This document shows, one piece after another, positions 26,101 to 41,100 of a stretch of DNA of 64,000 nt. Positions within the stretch are counted from its first letter, which is position 1, and each line of letters starts with the position of its first letter. The translations under genes were made by a program, and so were the position numbers. Origin of the DNA: Loripinus fragilis (lineage: Eukaryota; Mollusca; Bivalvia; Lucinida; Lucinidae); assembly GCA_964019695.1 (NCBI GenBank), contig OZ026516.1, positions 101,370,368 through 101,434,367 on the forward strand, given 5' to 3'. The notes beneath the pieces were generated by a model that saw only the letters and a program-made list of their open reading frames with translations, was not told the origin of the DNA and did no database searches.

Positions 26101-29100
26101 CAAACAGTGTAAACCCAAATCAGGCTGCTCTTGAAGGAGCAGACTGATCAGGGTTTTAACTGTTTGCAATTTCAACACTACATTATGCACACTTCATCTG
26201 GTAGTAAAATTTACCAGATCAAATTTTGTAATCATGATGGAAAGGAGTTTAGGTGTCTTAACTTTTAGGGTAAACGTCATCAATGTTTTTCTCATAAGAA
26301 CAATAACTTAGGTGTATGGTCTCATCTAATCGGCATAGGTCCAGTTATGCAAAATTTTTGAGTGTAAAATTATGAATTTTTCTTTATTTATCAGGAAGCG
26401 TCTCAATGAGACCCAACACACATGTGTGTTGGGTTGGGTCTCATTGAGATGGTTCCTTTGAGTACCCGCAGCACATATTTTGGTTGAGAAATAAGATGAA
26501 TAATATCCTTTTATTTAGAATTCAAGGCTATTGAAATTTCTGCTTTGATTTTAACAGGCTGACATTAAAAATAGACTCAAAGCCACTGAAGACGATAACA
26601 CCACATTTAAAAGGTCATATGATTAACAGAATCTTACACTCGTGATCATTTCATAATAAATTTATTAAACTTACCAAAGGCTCGTTTGATAAATTTCATA
26701 TGAACTGATCATTTTTGTACTATCCTCTATGTGTATTGTGTAATGTCATACTTTTGTCATCTTTTTGGGCTACAAGAAAAATAGGTCTTAATAGTGTCAG
26801 ATTATGCAACAATTTCACTAGATAAAATAAGTTGTTTTTAATAGTCTCCAGTAGGTATCTTGGGTTTGCATTTATTTGAGAACTGTTAAAAAAATCGCCA
26901 TTTTTACACCAGTTTAGGGGATGGGTGTTTATTAGAGCAAATACGCTATAATCATGAAATAAATGATACATTTCTGGTTTACTTTTCCAAACACTGTGCA
27001 GCCTCGTGAGAGGCAACAATCAGTAGCATCTCCTTGGGTCTACACTGTTAAGCACCTGCTTATTGGTGTCTGGTCAGGAATTGAGTAATTAGAAGATGTA
27101 TTTTATTCTAGAACCTAGGATACTCGTTCTTCACAATAAACAGAAAGGACGACGTAAGTTACCAGTCCATACAAATAAGATTGACTGACATTTGGGACTC
27201 CATTTTTTCTTTTTGTAAATTTGCTAAAAATGTGTAATATATTGAAATTGAAAGTATCTGAAACCAACTCAGTGCAGTTACAGTTAAAAACCTGTGTAAA
27301 ACAACCACTCTCAAAAAGACCCCAAATTGGTTTTCAAGACCAATTATCGCCTAATGCAGGTCAAAAGTATTGCAGAATGCTCCAAGAGAGCAATCTACAA
27401 TACTTTTGCTCTTCATTAAGCTACCATTTGTCATTAAGCAAGTTGTTTTGTCTATTTTTAGAGTGGCCGTTTTACACAGGTTTTACTGTACTTTATAAAG
27501 CTTTTTTTGGGTTTCAAATGAATGAATTGTGTTATAAATGAATCATGTTTTACAGGGATAAAGGCAAAGCAATTTTATTTTGGAGCCCAGACTTAGAAAA
27601 ATGAATGTTTAACATATAAGGCATATAGGCATTTTCTCCCTAAGATTTATGTGCCGCAGGCCACTGGGCCACTGTTAGTCTTTTTACCTGTAATAAAGGG
27701 ACAATTTTACAAAGGATTTATAGGAAAAGTACGATTTAATGGTTGTATTTGTATAGTTATTGTGTAAATTTACTTGGTAAGTAGTATTTTAGAGCCACTA
27801 CTGGACCATGTTATATCCAAACTATTATAACGAGCAGGGGACAAAAACCCCTCAATATTGCACTTGCCCTGCAAGATCAGTGACATACTGTACAATTTTC
27901 ACTGGTCCTGCAAACACATGCATTCGTCCTTTAGAAGTGTATGCAATAAAGAACATAAGGTAGTAATATGTAGTATGACTTTTAAAGTTCTTTTTATCAC
28001 TGCTAAAAAGATATTTACCCAGTGAGTTTCATAACCGCATCCCATACACTGATAAAAAGATTTCACAGTCAATACTCAGAAAATGCTAGTTACACCCTCA
28101 AATTTTAGCACTCCTCCTATAGGACAAATTACTCATCCTTTCTAGATTTCACTCATAATTAGGAGCAGATGAGTGGATTTTTTGTCCCCTGATGAGGCAT
28201 GCTATAAAGGGACAGTACTTTAAATAAAAAAGTGAAAAAGGAGACTCAAATGAAGGTCAATACCTCAATAATTGCCTTGATAACATGGATTGGGTTATCT
28301 TTGTTTCTAACACATTTCATTAATCCATTTATATTCTTCTCGTTTATTTATGTTGGTAAAGCTAAAAATATTTAACCAACTTGTGAAATATGTTCTGTGA
28401 ACAAAATGTGTGCATTGTATTATAGCATCCTGGATACTTCCCCGCAATTAGCAGGAAAGACCATGTAAGTTAAGATGATCACTGAATGCATTGATAACAT
28501 GGATTGATTGCCTTAATAACTGCATTGATAACATGATCTGATTACTTGATTGCCATGATAACATTGATTGCTTGCCTTGTAAATATAGATTGATTTTATT
28601 AATAAATTTGATTGATTTCTTGATAACATGGATTGATTGCCTTGATAACATTATTTGCCTTGACAACATGGATTGATTGCCTTGATAACATTAATTGCCT
28701 TAATAACAAGTATTGACTGCCTTGGTAGCACAGATTTCCATTATAACATGTGTTCACTGCCTTGATAATATGTATTATTTGATAACATGGATTGATTGCC
28801 TTGATAACATGGATTGATTGCCTTGATAACATGGATTGGTTGCCTGGATAACATGTATTGACTGCCTTGGTACCATATATTTCTTTGTTAACATGTGTTG
28901 ACTGCCTAAATAACATGGATCACTTGATAACATGGATTGATTGCTTGATAACATGGATTGATTGCTTTGATAACATAGATTTATTGCATGGTAACATGGA
29001 TTGATTGCTTGATAACATGGATTAATTGCTTTGATAACATGGAATGGTGTAGCTTGTGAATGCTTTACATATTTACTAACACTATTTATCCATTTACAAA

Positions 29101-32100
29101 AACTATTCTTAACTTTCAAGCACATCTTTTTACCTTCCTTTCCTCTACTAAAATGTGGTTGTCAGGCCCTCTTGTTTAAACATCTCATTTACATGATTCT
29201 AACTAAAACATAAAATCTCTGTATGGTCAAAAATAATATTTTCTGCAAGTATTCTACAGGACTTTGACCAAAAAAAGAGTCCACCTCTATATTTAGAAAA
29301 ATAATCATTTTTTTTGGTTTGGGATCGATGGATGGCCAGTCCAAGTCCCACCCACTATGTTATGCTCTTGAGCAAGATACTTTATCCTCTGCTTAAAAAA
29401 CTGGTTCAATCCAGGAAGGCAGGAAAAAATTCCAATATGACTGAAAAACTGTTGACTTGGACATAAAGCATCAACACAAACAAAACTATGATTTGTGAGA
29501 TTAATAATGAGATTTTATTTGGAAGATCAGAATTCCAAGTCTAGCATATTAAAAGACAAGCTAAAGACCAGGCCCCGATTGATTGGTTGATTGATTTTGT
29601 TGCTTTACGTCCCAAGTCAACAGCTATGGTCATTGGGGGACGGTCAGTTCACTTAACCACACTTTTTCCTTGGCAGGCTTGAACAAGCGGTTAACCAGTA
29701 ACTTGTGCACATACTTTCGCTTGTAACTGACAACAACCCTTCTTGAATGAAATCAGCGGAAGGGAGGAGAATGACCTTAGAAATTATTTCATGATCAGTC
29801 TCCACGAAAGTATTGGACCGGACCGGGATCGAACTTGCGACCCCTGGATCTGCAGTCAGACACGCATCTGTAGCCAGACACGTTACCGACTGCGCTACGC
29901 CGCCCGGTACCAGGCCCCGAGGTTATAAAACTTGTTTCATGGTCAACTCAGCTGAGCACGAAGTTTATCCTGCTCAACAATTGTTGGTATTTTAACATTT
30001 GTTAGCATGATAAATACAACATCTGAGAGACTTAAAGCAAGAAACTTCTTCATTTGTCGGTATTTTAGTTTTTATGAGCAGTTGAAATTTTGTGCTCAGC
30101 TGAGTTGAGCATGAAAAAAGTTTTATAACCTCGGGGCCAGGGTTTAGAAAGGGATTTCTATTGTTGGTATATACAAGGTTCAACTGTTATTAGACATGGT
30201 TTTCCCTGGCACGGGATTTTGCGCAGGATTCAGATCAGCCTGCGCATATGCACACTCTGATCAGAGCCTTTGCTTGCTTGAATATATTGAATATATTGTT
30301 GCAGTTTCTAAAAATAGATGCTTTAAGTTTGCAGATATAACATTTAAACTGGTTGACAATCTGATGGTATTCCTGAAAAAATTTGTTGAAAAAGTTGATT
30401 TTGAAGAAAAAAATCAGACGACAAAAAATCATACAAGATTTCCCAGTAGGCAAAGAGTTCAGCCAGATTTTCTTGTGAAATAGCTTTTAATATTTAGAGT
30501 TGTCAATTTCTTTTTCAGAGACGAAAAAATGTGAGAAGAAAGAATTCTGAAAACGTAGAGTCAGACAGTGACCCTGGTAGGTGAAACAATAAATCTGACC
30601 TTGGTCACCATTTCTGTTGAAGGTCAAGGTCAACCTGCAGACAACGCCTTACATTTTCTACCACTTTAAAAAGTACTTGCCTATAAGGCATTGAAATATG
30701 TTCTAGAAATCTCAGACTTTTGCATGGACTGTTTATTTTTATCTTTTCTTGTTTGCTTTGGGTGATTGCCCTGGCTAATAGTTTGAGCTTTCACTTAACT
30801 CTTTGCATGTCGAGTATTTTCAAAGTTTTTCTGTCATCTGCTGACTTTTCAAAAAAAAATCTTTCAGAAACACTATCAGAGTGTCCAGATCACACCTTGT
30901 CAGGTCTGATCTGGGTCCACACTGTTTGCAAAGGTTATCAGCAGATGGCAAGTTGCCGCTAGCAAGGAAAAGAGTAAAGTGGACTCAAAGGTCGTGGATG
31001 GACAAGCATAAAGGATGGGGGGGGGGGAAATTCTAGTTAATTTACTTTTAACCATTTGCACTGAGAAAGGCCTAAATTCTATTGAGTTTTGGTCATTCTG
31101 AGGGTAAAAGGTGTGAAGAGTGGTAACTCTGATAGCAGCTTATGACCTGGGTCTACATTGTCTACCAAAATTCGGTTTTTAGTGTAATACAGAAATGGTG
31201 ACAAACAGTCTTTGTAATGCAACCTCCCTTATATGTTATATGCACACTCATATTCGGACATGCACAGGTACCCAATAAAACAAATTACAAAGATGATATA
31301 AAGTTTCTATTTAACCCCTTGCCTCATAATAACGCCTTTTGACACCATTGAAATATCATATATTTGAAAATAATTTGAGCATTTGCTCCATTTTCCATAA
31401 TATTTTCAAATTTACTTAGACTTTTCTGGAACTTTTTTAATGTTGTCTAAAAATAGAAAATGATGTCATGATCAAAAAATAGCCTATGGATAAAGGGTTA
31501 ATGAAAAAAATAATGCAAGGGCTTTTTATCTTTCTTGTTTTGGAATGTATAGTTATACTTGTGGAGTTGATGATTTCCTAGTATAGGACATACCAAAGTA
31601 AACCATATCATACTAAATAGTCTGGATAAAAGGATCCTTCAGAAATAGAGAAAACTTGCAAAATTTGCAAATAGCAGACTCAGTTTTATTGAGGCCAGCT
31701 ATTCATGAGATTTAATGGAAAGTGCAATAATTCTCCTGCCCCTTTAATAGCACCAACTTTATTATTCTTCTGCTTTCTACCTGAACTCAATATTGCGAAA
31801 GGGCCAGAATATGAAAACATAACAGCACTATATTGATTTAACCCTTAAAGCGCTAATCGCAACAAAAGTCGTCTGCTTTTCTCGTCTGCTGAAATGCTTA
31901 AGAAGCCTCTATGACAAACAGGGTGGACCCAGATCAAACTGCTCCTAAAGGAGCAGTTTGATCTGGGTTCACCCTGTTTGCTTCTATACTTTTATTCGTC
32001 AGTAATGTTAGACAATTATTTGCAGCAGACAATTTCAGCAGACATCATTTTCAGATGCATTTTTTCTTGGCGCTTTAAAGCTTAAATTTTGAAATATACT

Positions 32101-35100
32101 GGTTTGAAAATGGTGTAGATGCACATCATCTGACTTTTTAGAAGCCAGCTGATTTGATCCAAATTGTTTTCAACACTGCTTGGAAAATAATTTCCTTAAT
32201 TCTTAACCAAAACATATGTTGTGAGTACTCAAAAGAACCATCTCAATGAGATTGTTCTTTTGAGTACCCAAAACACATGTTTAAATGATGGATAAGAAAA
32301 ACATTACAATTTTACCCTTAATTGGACTAATGTAATAGATAATTTCATAGCAAGTTTGGGTTCATCATTTGAAAGATAAAAGTACCCATTATGAATACTT
32401 TCTTCAAGGCACAATCTATTAGCATGACTACAGTGGAATATGTTAAGAATCATAAATGTACTGCTTTGGCTGCTCATATCCTCAAAGGGGTGCAGGACAA
32501 CTCAATCCATAACCAACTTGGCCCAAGTCAACTCAGCCCACATAAATCTCGGTCCTAGAAACTCCACCCAAAGGCCAAAACTTGGCCAAAGACAACTCGG
32601 CACAGTGTAAAATTCAAAAGAAGACAATTCTGCCCACATTTCTAAAAGGACTTAAGCATGCGTGCTTGGAAGATATACTCTGTCATGTTAGCCTAAAGAT
32701 CAAGTATCATTAACCCTTAATGTGCCAATCGCAACAAAAGTTGTCTGCTTTTCTCGTCAGCTGAAATGTTTAAGAAGCCTCTATGGCAAACAGTGTGGAT
32801 CCAGATCAGACTGCTCCTATAGGAGCAGTCTGTTCTGGGTCCACGCTGTCTGCTTCTATGCTTAATTTGTCAGTAATGCAATGCAATTATTTGCAGTAGA
32901 CGACTTCAGCAGACGACATTTTAAGATGCATTTTTTTCTTGACGCGTTAAGAGTTAATTTCCAACTAGCAGTATATATTATATATATATCTAATGAAGAT
33001 AACATTGGAAGCAATTCATTTCTTTCTTTCATTCTTTTTTTCCTTTTAATAAGTATTTTTTATGCGCCAGTCCGCCAGGTCTGGGTACATGTTCTTATCT
33101 CTCTTGAAAATAAAATTCTTTCCATATGCAATTAGCTAGTGAAGAGTAAAAAGATTGTTGCATCAAAATGTGTCAGTTTTCTTTATTCAAGTGTGCTAAC
33201 AGAAAAGGCTGTAGAAAAAAATATATGAGAATAGACAGACAAACTAATAGAAGCATACATGATATATGCGCATGTTCAGACAGGCAGACTTATAGAAGCA
33301 TACATGCGTATGTACAGACAGACAGACAGATGGATAGAAATCTGGGGAAAGAAACATACATGGGCATGTATAGACAGACAGACTGATAGAAACATTTATG
33401 CACATTTACAGATAGACAGACAAATAGAAACAAACATAAACATGTACAGAGATACTGATAGAAACATACATGCACATGCACTGATAGACCTATACAAGCA
33501 TGCATGCGCATGTACATATAGACATGGTTATTGAAACATACATGTACATGTATACTAATGTACAGACAGACTACTAGAATCATACATATGCATGCACAAA
33601 TAATCTTGGCTCGAGTTGTCTGTTATTTGTTATAAAACAAATATATGGGCAGAGTTATGTAATGAATATGGGCTGAGATGTCTTATTGGCAAGTTTTCAT
33701 GGATTGAGTTTTTTTTTGCCTGTTGCCAACATTTTCAGTCCCGATCCTTTCAAAGTGAAATGCTTTAAGTGCCTTTTTATAGCAATGCATCAGACCTATA
33801 TTACCTATTAGCACATTTTCCCAAGGTCACTACTTATTTTGTCTTAGATGAGACTACAGATTCCTTGTTGAATCCAGACAGCCCAAGAGCCAGTACTCTA
33901 CCATCGAGGGCGGGATTATCCGTGTCCCCCGAGGATATATTCCAGCAAGAGGTCGCTCACTTCAGATATACACTGAAACAAGTGAGGAAGCCCAAGCTCC
34001 AGGAGGCTTCCTCCATGGAGGTGAATGTTTCCAACTCTGTGAGAAGAAAACCCAGGCCAGGGTTATGGAATGCTCAGACTGATCCAGGATTGCTGCTTGC
34101 TGAAGGATTGGTGACAGAAATCTCGGCTGAGTTTGTACGACATTATAATGATCCTGCAAGAGGTAAAAGTAATATCTACAGGCTATAACCATTACTTTAA
34201 CATTATATGGGCCTCGACCCAAGAAAAGCTGCCTTTGGGGTTTCCGAAAAAGCGAGACTCAAACCAGTCTCTTCTGCTACAGAAGAGAATAATGAAATTT
34301 CGCTCGAAGCAAGTTAAGATATGCTTCTTTCCAGAACCTGAATAACAAAGGCCCTGATCAGACTGTGGGGATGGGCAGGCTGGTCTGCGTCTGTGTTGTT
34401 CGCAAACCCCCCGAAGACAGATTCTCTCTATGTATGTAGTAGGGCATATTGAGGTTATACACATTGTTTTAATTTTTGAGGTGACAAAAGTCTAAGTTGC
34501 TATAGCAACAGAACCAGTTGAAATAATATACAAGATCTGGCTCTAGATATAAATTAGCAATGTATTTAAGCTAGGTCAATTAAAGCCGAACACAATTATT
34601 TTATAATGCACATACAGTAAAACCTGTCTTAAGCGGCCACTAAAAATAGAAAGAACAAAGGTCTTTAAAAGACAAATGGTAGCTTAATGAAGGTATTGAG
34701 ATGTATTAAGTGAAATCGATCTTGAAAACCAATTTTTGGTCTTTTCCCTTTAGGCAGATTTTACAGTATATTTTTTGCTAGTGAGACAAAATTTATGGTC
34801 ACTATGATAATCAAAAAAAATAGTTGGATGAAATGTGATTCTTGCAAAAAACAGCATTAAATATACGAGGGTCATTTGGAAAGTTCTTAGCATGGCATCA
34901 TAACTCCACAATGCGTTGATAAAATGCTATCAAATAATACATTTTTGGAAACTAGAATTCAACCGCTACTTGATGGTTAAATTTTTATCGAAAAGGGACT
35001 TTGCGTGCACGTGCAGCGCATGCTCAAAATGAGTAGGGGTTTATATACTGGCGGAAATTTTAAGCAAAATACTTGGAAAAAAGCGAAGGAAACTTTGGGA

Positions 35101-38100
35101 CCTTATTTGCGATCGTTAAATTGACAAATTAACGATTTGGTGTCAACTTATTTTTTATAAAATTATATTATGCGATCACTGCTTGCACGACTACCACCTT
35201 TACATTCGGAAAATGTTGACTAATAGAGAAATGGTAAACTTTCAAAAATGGGACTTTTTTCGAGTTTTCTTTGTACTTTTACTGTATATTGTGTCACTAC
35301 GGGAGCACGAAAAATGCCTATTGAGTATATGTTTTGCTTTATTTGTAGCGAACAATGCATAAAAATCATTTCGTCGCGCAAAAATTGTGGCTTGTTTAGT
35401 TCTGTATTAAAGAAAATAATTCCTAATAACACTACCCCTACTTTTCTAGAAGTGGGTGGGGTAACTTAACCCCTCCCGTTTTGTCAATGGCATAAGAACT
35501 TCTCATGGTATTGCATTTACCATCACAAAATTGATTGATTTCTACTCTCAAGGTATTTTTACTTTTTTGTTTGCCACTGTTTTTAATTAAAATGAACCAG
35601 AACGTCAGCTCATAGCTAAACTTACTCTGCCCCATGGCAAGATTATAAGAGTTATCTTCCCTTTGTTCTATTCTACGAAATTTATTTTGGTTTCAATACA
35701 AGTAGCATAAAGCGTGCTTGACAAAAATACCAACACAAGGCATTTTTAAACTGCTGTCGGTTATATATTTTCAAAATATGTGCATTGTGACATGCGATTT
35801 TTAGTCGAAAAAATTAGCACATTGCTTTGCTTTCTTGACGGTTTTGGTATTGCTGTTTCCGATATTTAGATATTAGAAACATCCAACTCGGTCATTAATT
35901 GTATAATAACTGTACCAGATTGTGGCCTACAAAATGATACAAAAGTATCTAATTTCATGAACTATTGTTAATGTTCTGCACATTTTTCAAAAGGTAATAT
36001 GTTATATTTTCCACTGAAATTTTGCGTTTTCCAGTATACAAACAGTACATGTATTCACAATAATATTTTTCGTGTCTGCATTATAATATACTCATTAAAT
36101 TTGTGCCATAACATAGAGGAAAGATAGCTCTTTAAAATGATACCACACATGATAGGGTTTGTAAATCGGTTACTGAGATATAAGACCATGCTAAGAACTT
36201 TCCAAATGCCCCTCGTATAAAGCTTGATGCATTTCACTAGCAGGGAATATTGTAAATTCAGATATTTAACATTAAAAAATTTGCTACTAGGGCATGATTT
36301 ACCAACATTAGTAAATGACAGAGTGATTTCACAAGTGTTTTATTTCACTAAAGTTCAGAGGTTTCTTGAAAATAAAACCCTCGCAAAAATTTCCGAATTT
36401 ACAATATGGAGATTTTGCATGCTGTACTTTATCAGTCACTTCTTATTTGTATGCTACTTTTCTCAGAAAATTCTGTCTTATACTTTTTGCACTGAAATAG
36501 TTCTTTTCAGAAAGTTCTAGCTTCCATGATCAGCTCCTAAATTTTCATCACTTCTCAATTTAAAGACATTTCACTATTTGCTTATAGAATAGTCTTCTCA
36601 GTGGGTCTTGAGTCTTGCAGTTTTTTAATGAATCAAAGAAGCCTTAATTATTTGTACATGTACGATGTGCGATGAGGTTAACTAGACTATGTGGATGTGC
36701 AGTCTGGTCTGCAGCTTTCTTTTTGCATACATCCAAAACAGGCTCTCCCATGACATAATATAAGCCACGGCATGAGATTTCCAACAATTTGACATTTTGA
36801 CAAGTGTAGACTCGAACAAGCCTCTGCAACCTCCTGTTAAGCTAAGAAACTAAAATGGTGTTCGGTCAGTAGCTTAACAATCATAGAATACTCAAGCGAC
36901 TAGCAAAGGTTCTGATCAAACTGCGCATATGCGCAGGCTGATCTGATGCTTTGCTGGTCGCACATACCACATTGTTGGAAATCTCATGCACTGCAGGCTC
37001 AATTATTATTCATCATTTATTATTATTTTGTTAAGTACAAGAACCAAATTACACAGTCATGAAAACAATGTACAAACAAATAGTCCCAGATCTGGGACTA
37101 TTTGTTTGCTTTCTTCAGCAAATTGTTCATTTAACCCATAAAGCGCCACCTGTAATTTGCAGCAGATGACAATTTCAAAATTTGCTGCTTTTTCAAAAAT
37201 AACAATAAGGCAGACGATTCTCATGAAAAAGCATACCTTATTTTTGTCATAAACTAGGAAAGAAATTTCAAAATTTTTCATCTGCTGCAGTCGTGATTGG
37301 CGCTTTAAGGGTTAAAACTAGAAGATCCCATTTTAGAAATTCAGCACTTAAGGAGTTAATCTTTATACAGTAAAACCTGTATAAAATGACCACTCTCAAA
37401 AAAGACGGAAAATTGGTTTTCAAGACTAATTATCCAAGGGGAGCATTCTGCAATAATTTCGACCTTCATTAAGCTACCATTTGTCATTAAGATCTTTGTT
37501 TTGCCTAATTTTGAGTGGTCGTTTTACACAGGTTTTACTCTATACTTTGACAGAGCCTGTTGTTCACCCCAGTGATTCTGACGACGTAGATGACAAGCAG
37601 AGTTCAGCATCATCAGAACTGGTAGCCCGTAACTCTAACAACCGCCCTGACGTTGTGGCTGATACTGTAATGAGACGCCGGGAAACAGTGCGAGCCATCT
37701 GCGTGTCCACCAATCTGTCAGATTTCTGTAGTCATGATATCTACTCTGTCCTCATGCCAAGAAGTTGTGCAGTGTAAGTACACAGTCTGATACTGCTTGT
37801 CGTGTTTGATTTGAGGTTTTATGTCCCTGTCAACAGCTATGGGCATGTGAAGAAAAAACAGTTCACCAGGCCACACTTTTTCCTTGGAAATCGGTTAACC
37901 AGTACTTTGTGCACATACTTTTGCTTGTAACTGATAACAGCCCTTCCTGAATCAGCAGAAGGAGGAGAACAACCGTAGAAATAATTTTATGATCAATCTC
38001 CACAAAAGTATGGGACTGGAACAGAATCAAACTTGCAACCCCTGGATCTGCAGTAGGACTTGCTACCAACTGCGCTATGTGGTCGGGTACACTGATACTG

Positions 38101-41100
38101 TAACATTTACAGGTATGGTAGATGTTCTAAAATTTTCAAAACATGAGGTGCCTGCAGAAATGGGCTAGACAAACAGCGCAGACCCAGATCAGTCTGCTTC
38201 TGAAGAAGCATTTTGATCAGTTGCTAATCTGACAAGCATTTCCTTAATTCCAACCCAAACATTCACAGGTACAGTAGATGTTCTAAAATTTTGAACATGA
38301 GGTGCCTGTAAAAAATGCCAAGACAAACAGCGCAGACCCAGATCAGACTGCTTCTGAAGAAGCAGTCTGATCATGTTTTTCCCTGTTTGCTATTCTGACA
38401 AGCATTTTGTTGATTCCAGCCACTAAAACCAACATTTTATTTGAGAACAGAAAAAGAAAAGTGTTCTATATTTTAAAACATTTACGGTAACACAAAAAAA
38501 TATTTGAATATATAGAATTTATCTAGGGCGAAGATTTGACACCAGTTAAATGTGGCTTAGGCCGCTGTCTGTTCTAAGGTTGTTGATTCATTGTTTATTG
38601 TCGCTCTCCTTGTGTGCGTGTGGGAGGGTTGGGAGGGTCTGTGTTTGGTCCATGTTTTGTTATGCAATACTTAGTGCCCTTTCTAGTTTTGCAATCATCT
38701 TTATGGGTAAGAGATAGTTGTTTGCTTTACTTTAATTGTCTTCTTAATGCCTGGTGACAGCAAGTGTTCTGTGGCTCTTCCTCATGGTGCCATAGGCCCA
38801 CATGCCCCCCCCCCCCCCCCCCCCCCTGAAATAACATCTGTGGATCCAGAAAATTCAGTAAGGGGGTTCTGATAACTTTTTTAGTCATCAAAGTATTTCA
38901 CAGAGAACTATATGGACCTCCCTTCTTGAGGGGGAGGGAGGGGGGTCTGTAAGGAAACATAACAACTTGTGACCCCCTCAGCAACCCTCACTTCTCACAG
39001 GTACAGTTGACCCTGGGGTTGGGATTTATTAGTAGCATACACTGTTTGCTTAGGTCTATCTGTCCAATTATTCAATGTAAACATGGTAACTATTTTCCTA
39101 AAGTCAACATAATTACTATTTTACAGAATAAAGCATTCAGGAATTCAAGAGAGTTCCAATTGTCTCACCATCTCTGTGAAGGTGCCAATCTTGAACGACA
39201 AGTTTGAAATCAAGGGAGGTAACCACACTGGGATTTTCATCTCCAAAGTGAATAAACAGTGCGGTGTTACAGTGGAAGAGAAAATTAGAGAGGTAAGATA
39301 CGAGTAGAAGAGCTCTTGAAATACAAAAGTTTTGTTTGACTTCTCATTTTGAAATGTTTTACTCATTTCAGCATCATAAATAAAACAAAATTTACCCACT
39401 GAGACCACAGCAGACTCTGATCTGACTAGGATGATGTTCTGACTGATCTGTATCTTCTCTGGGTGCATATTTCTTTAAGTTGGTTTTGACATGCCCTGGC
39501 ATGATATGCTTTATCTATATTTATCATATGACATCGCGTCTGGGAGTGAAATAACGCCATGCAATAAAATCTGTAAACCAGTAGTGGTTTATCGATTTAC
39601 GGGAAACGTTATGACGTCCATAACAACGTTGCGTACACAATGACAAATTAATAATCCGGCAGAAATAAGATTTCAAAGAAATCTTAATGTCATATGATAA
39701 ATAGAATCTAACATTCATGCTCCTGTATTATTGAATTTATTAAACTCGTTGCGAAAAAGAGATTAAATGCTCGGCAAGCCTCGCATTTTATCTCTTTTCC
39801 TCAACTCGTTTAATAAATTCAATAAAACATGAGCACTCATGTTAGATCCTCTATATATGATACATATGTATGCAATAAACTTCATATTACTTGGGGAGTG
39901 GCACTCATCTTATAGGCAGTAAGATAGTTTTGTTTGAGTTGATGTTTCACAACCCGACCAACAATTTTTAACAGGGCTATAGATAGGCCTGCATACCACA
40001 TAAATTACGAAAAATATTTGACAGGATATGCATTTATTTAAATGATAGTGCGTATCGTGTACGAAAAACAAAACAAGCATTACGCATTTGATGTTTTTCC
40101 AGAGCAATTACTGCCTGAAATGTTATACACGTTAGGAAAAGGTAGAGGAAATCCGAATTTGTTTCTCTTCGAGCATGTTCGTTTTATTACGGATGCATGG
40201 CAAATCTTCGTAACACATTCTAAATATAGATCAGCTTGAATGAATTACACGTAAATCTCTGGCTGATCAATAGTGTAGCTTGCCGAAACAATCGGAAAAC
40301 ATCGATGCTGTGTATTTTACTTTCAGTTTCATGACATGCTGTCTGCAAAATGCCACCAAATTATAAAAAATCAAGCCATCCAAGCGCATTTGCTCTCTTG
40401 CAAGAAGGTACAGTGTTTTCCGTAAAACATCTCTGAAATCCAGCCGCTTTTTCTTTTTAGAAAAGTATTCAGGAGACCCGTGTTGCAAGAATTTAATACA
40501 CAAAATCCAAACAAGTACTGGCTTATACAAAAGTCGGTCTTGTTTTATTTTTGACATAAGAATTAAATTGTTCTTTTTCTTGAACTTTTAAGTAGCTCCT
40601 GATTCAGATCCTATACTTTGATGATTTTCACACAACCACAGTTACCCACCCATCCCCTCCCAAAGCATACAAAAGTCACTAAAAGGGGACTCAGAATGCT
40701 CCAAATGGCAGTCATACTATTTTTAACTCCCCCCCCCCCCCCTCCCCCCCCATGTGGCTTTGTTGTATTCCTGCCAAACCAAAAACCTACTAAGCCAAAG
40801 AAAAATTAATTATCTTACTGTTTGCTTTCTTGTTAATGAATAGCCTAGGAAAACAAGCAGTAAGTCCATGCTCAATTAAACAGTGTGTTGAAATAAAAAT
40901 GTAGCTTTGTCATTTCTTGGTGTATGTTTTTAAGACAAACAGTTAGTACTCCTAAACATTTTTTGTTACTCCTTTTTTCAAAAATGTACAAGTACTGTAC
41001 TCTTTTGAAAATAAAGCTTATCTGAAGCCCTGTTTCAAGCATGTTGACAGATTGTTTAATTTATGTCCCATTCAATTTTTAGTCATGCTGTGATTTTTCC

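Noticed and set aside
28480..29045. CRISPR array
   Set aside because: Direct units without unique spacers, in a eukaryotic intron; a minisatellite.
28448..29125. Overlapping minus-strand ORFs with repeated NPCYQ/SIHVIK peptides
   Set aside because: They are the 23-bp minisatellite read in several frames; no start context, splice sites or domain.
33168..33583. ORFs on both strands in the GACAGACA repeat
   Set aside because: Repeat-derived low-complexity frames.
34866..36215. Mariner transposase gene
   Set aside because: Clean TIRs and TA, but no readable transposase motifs on either strand.
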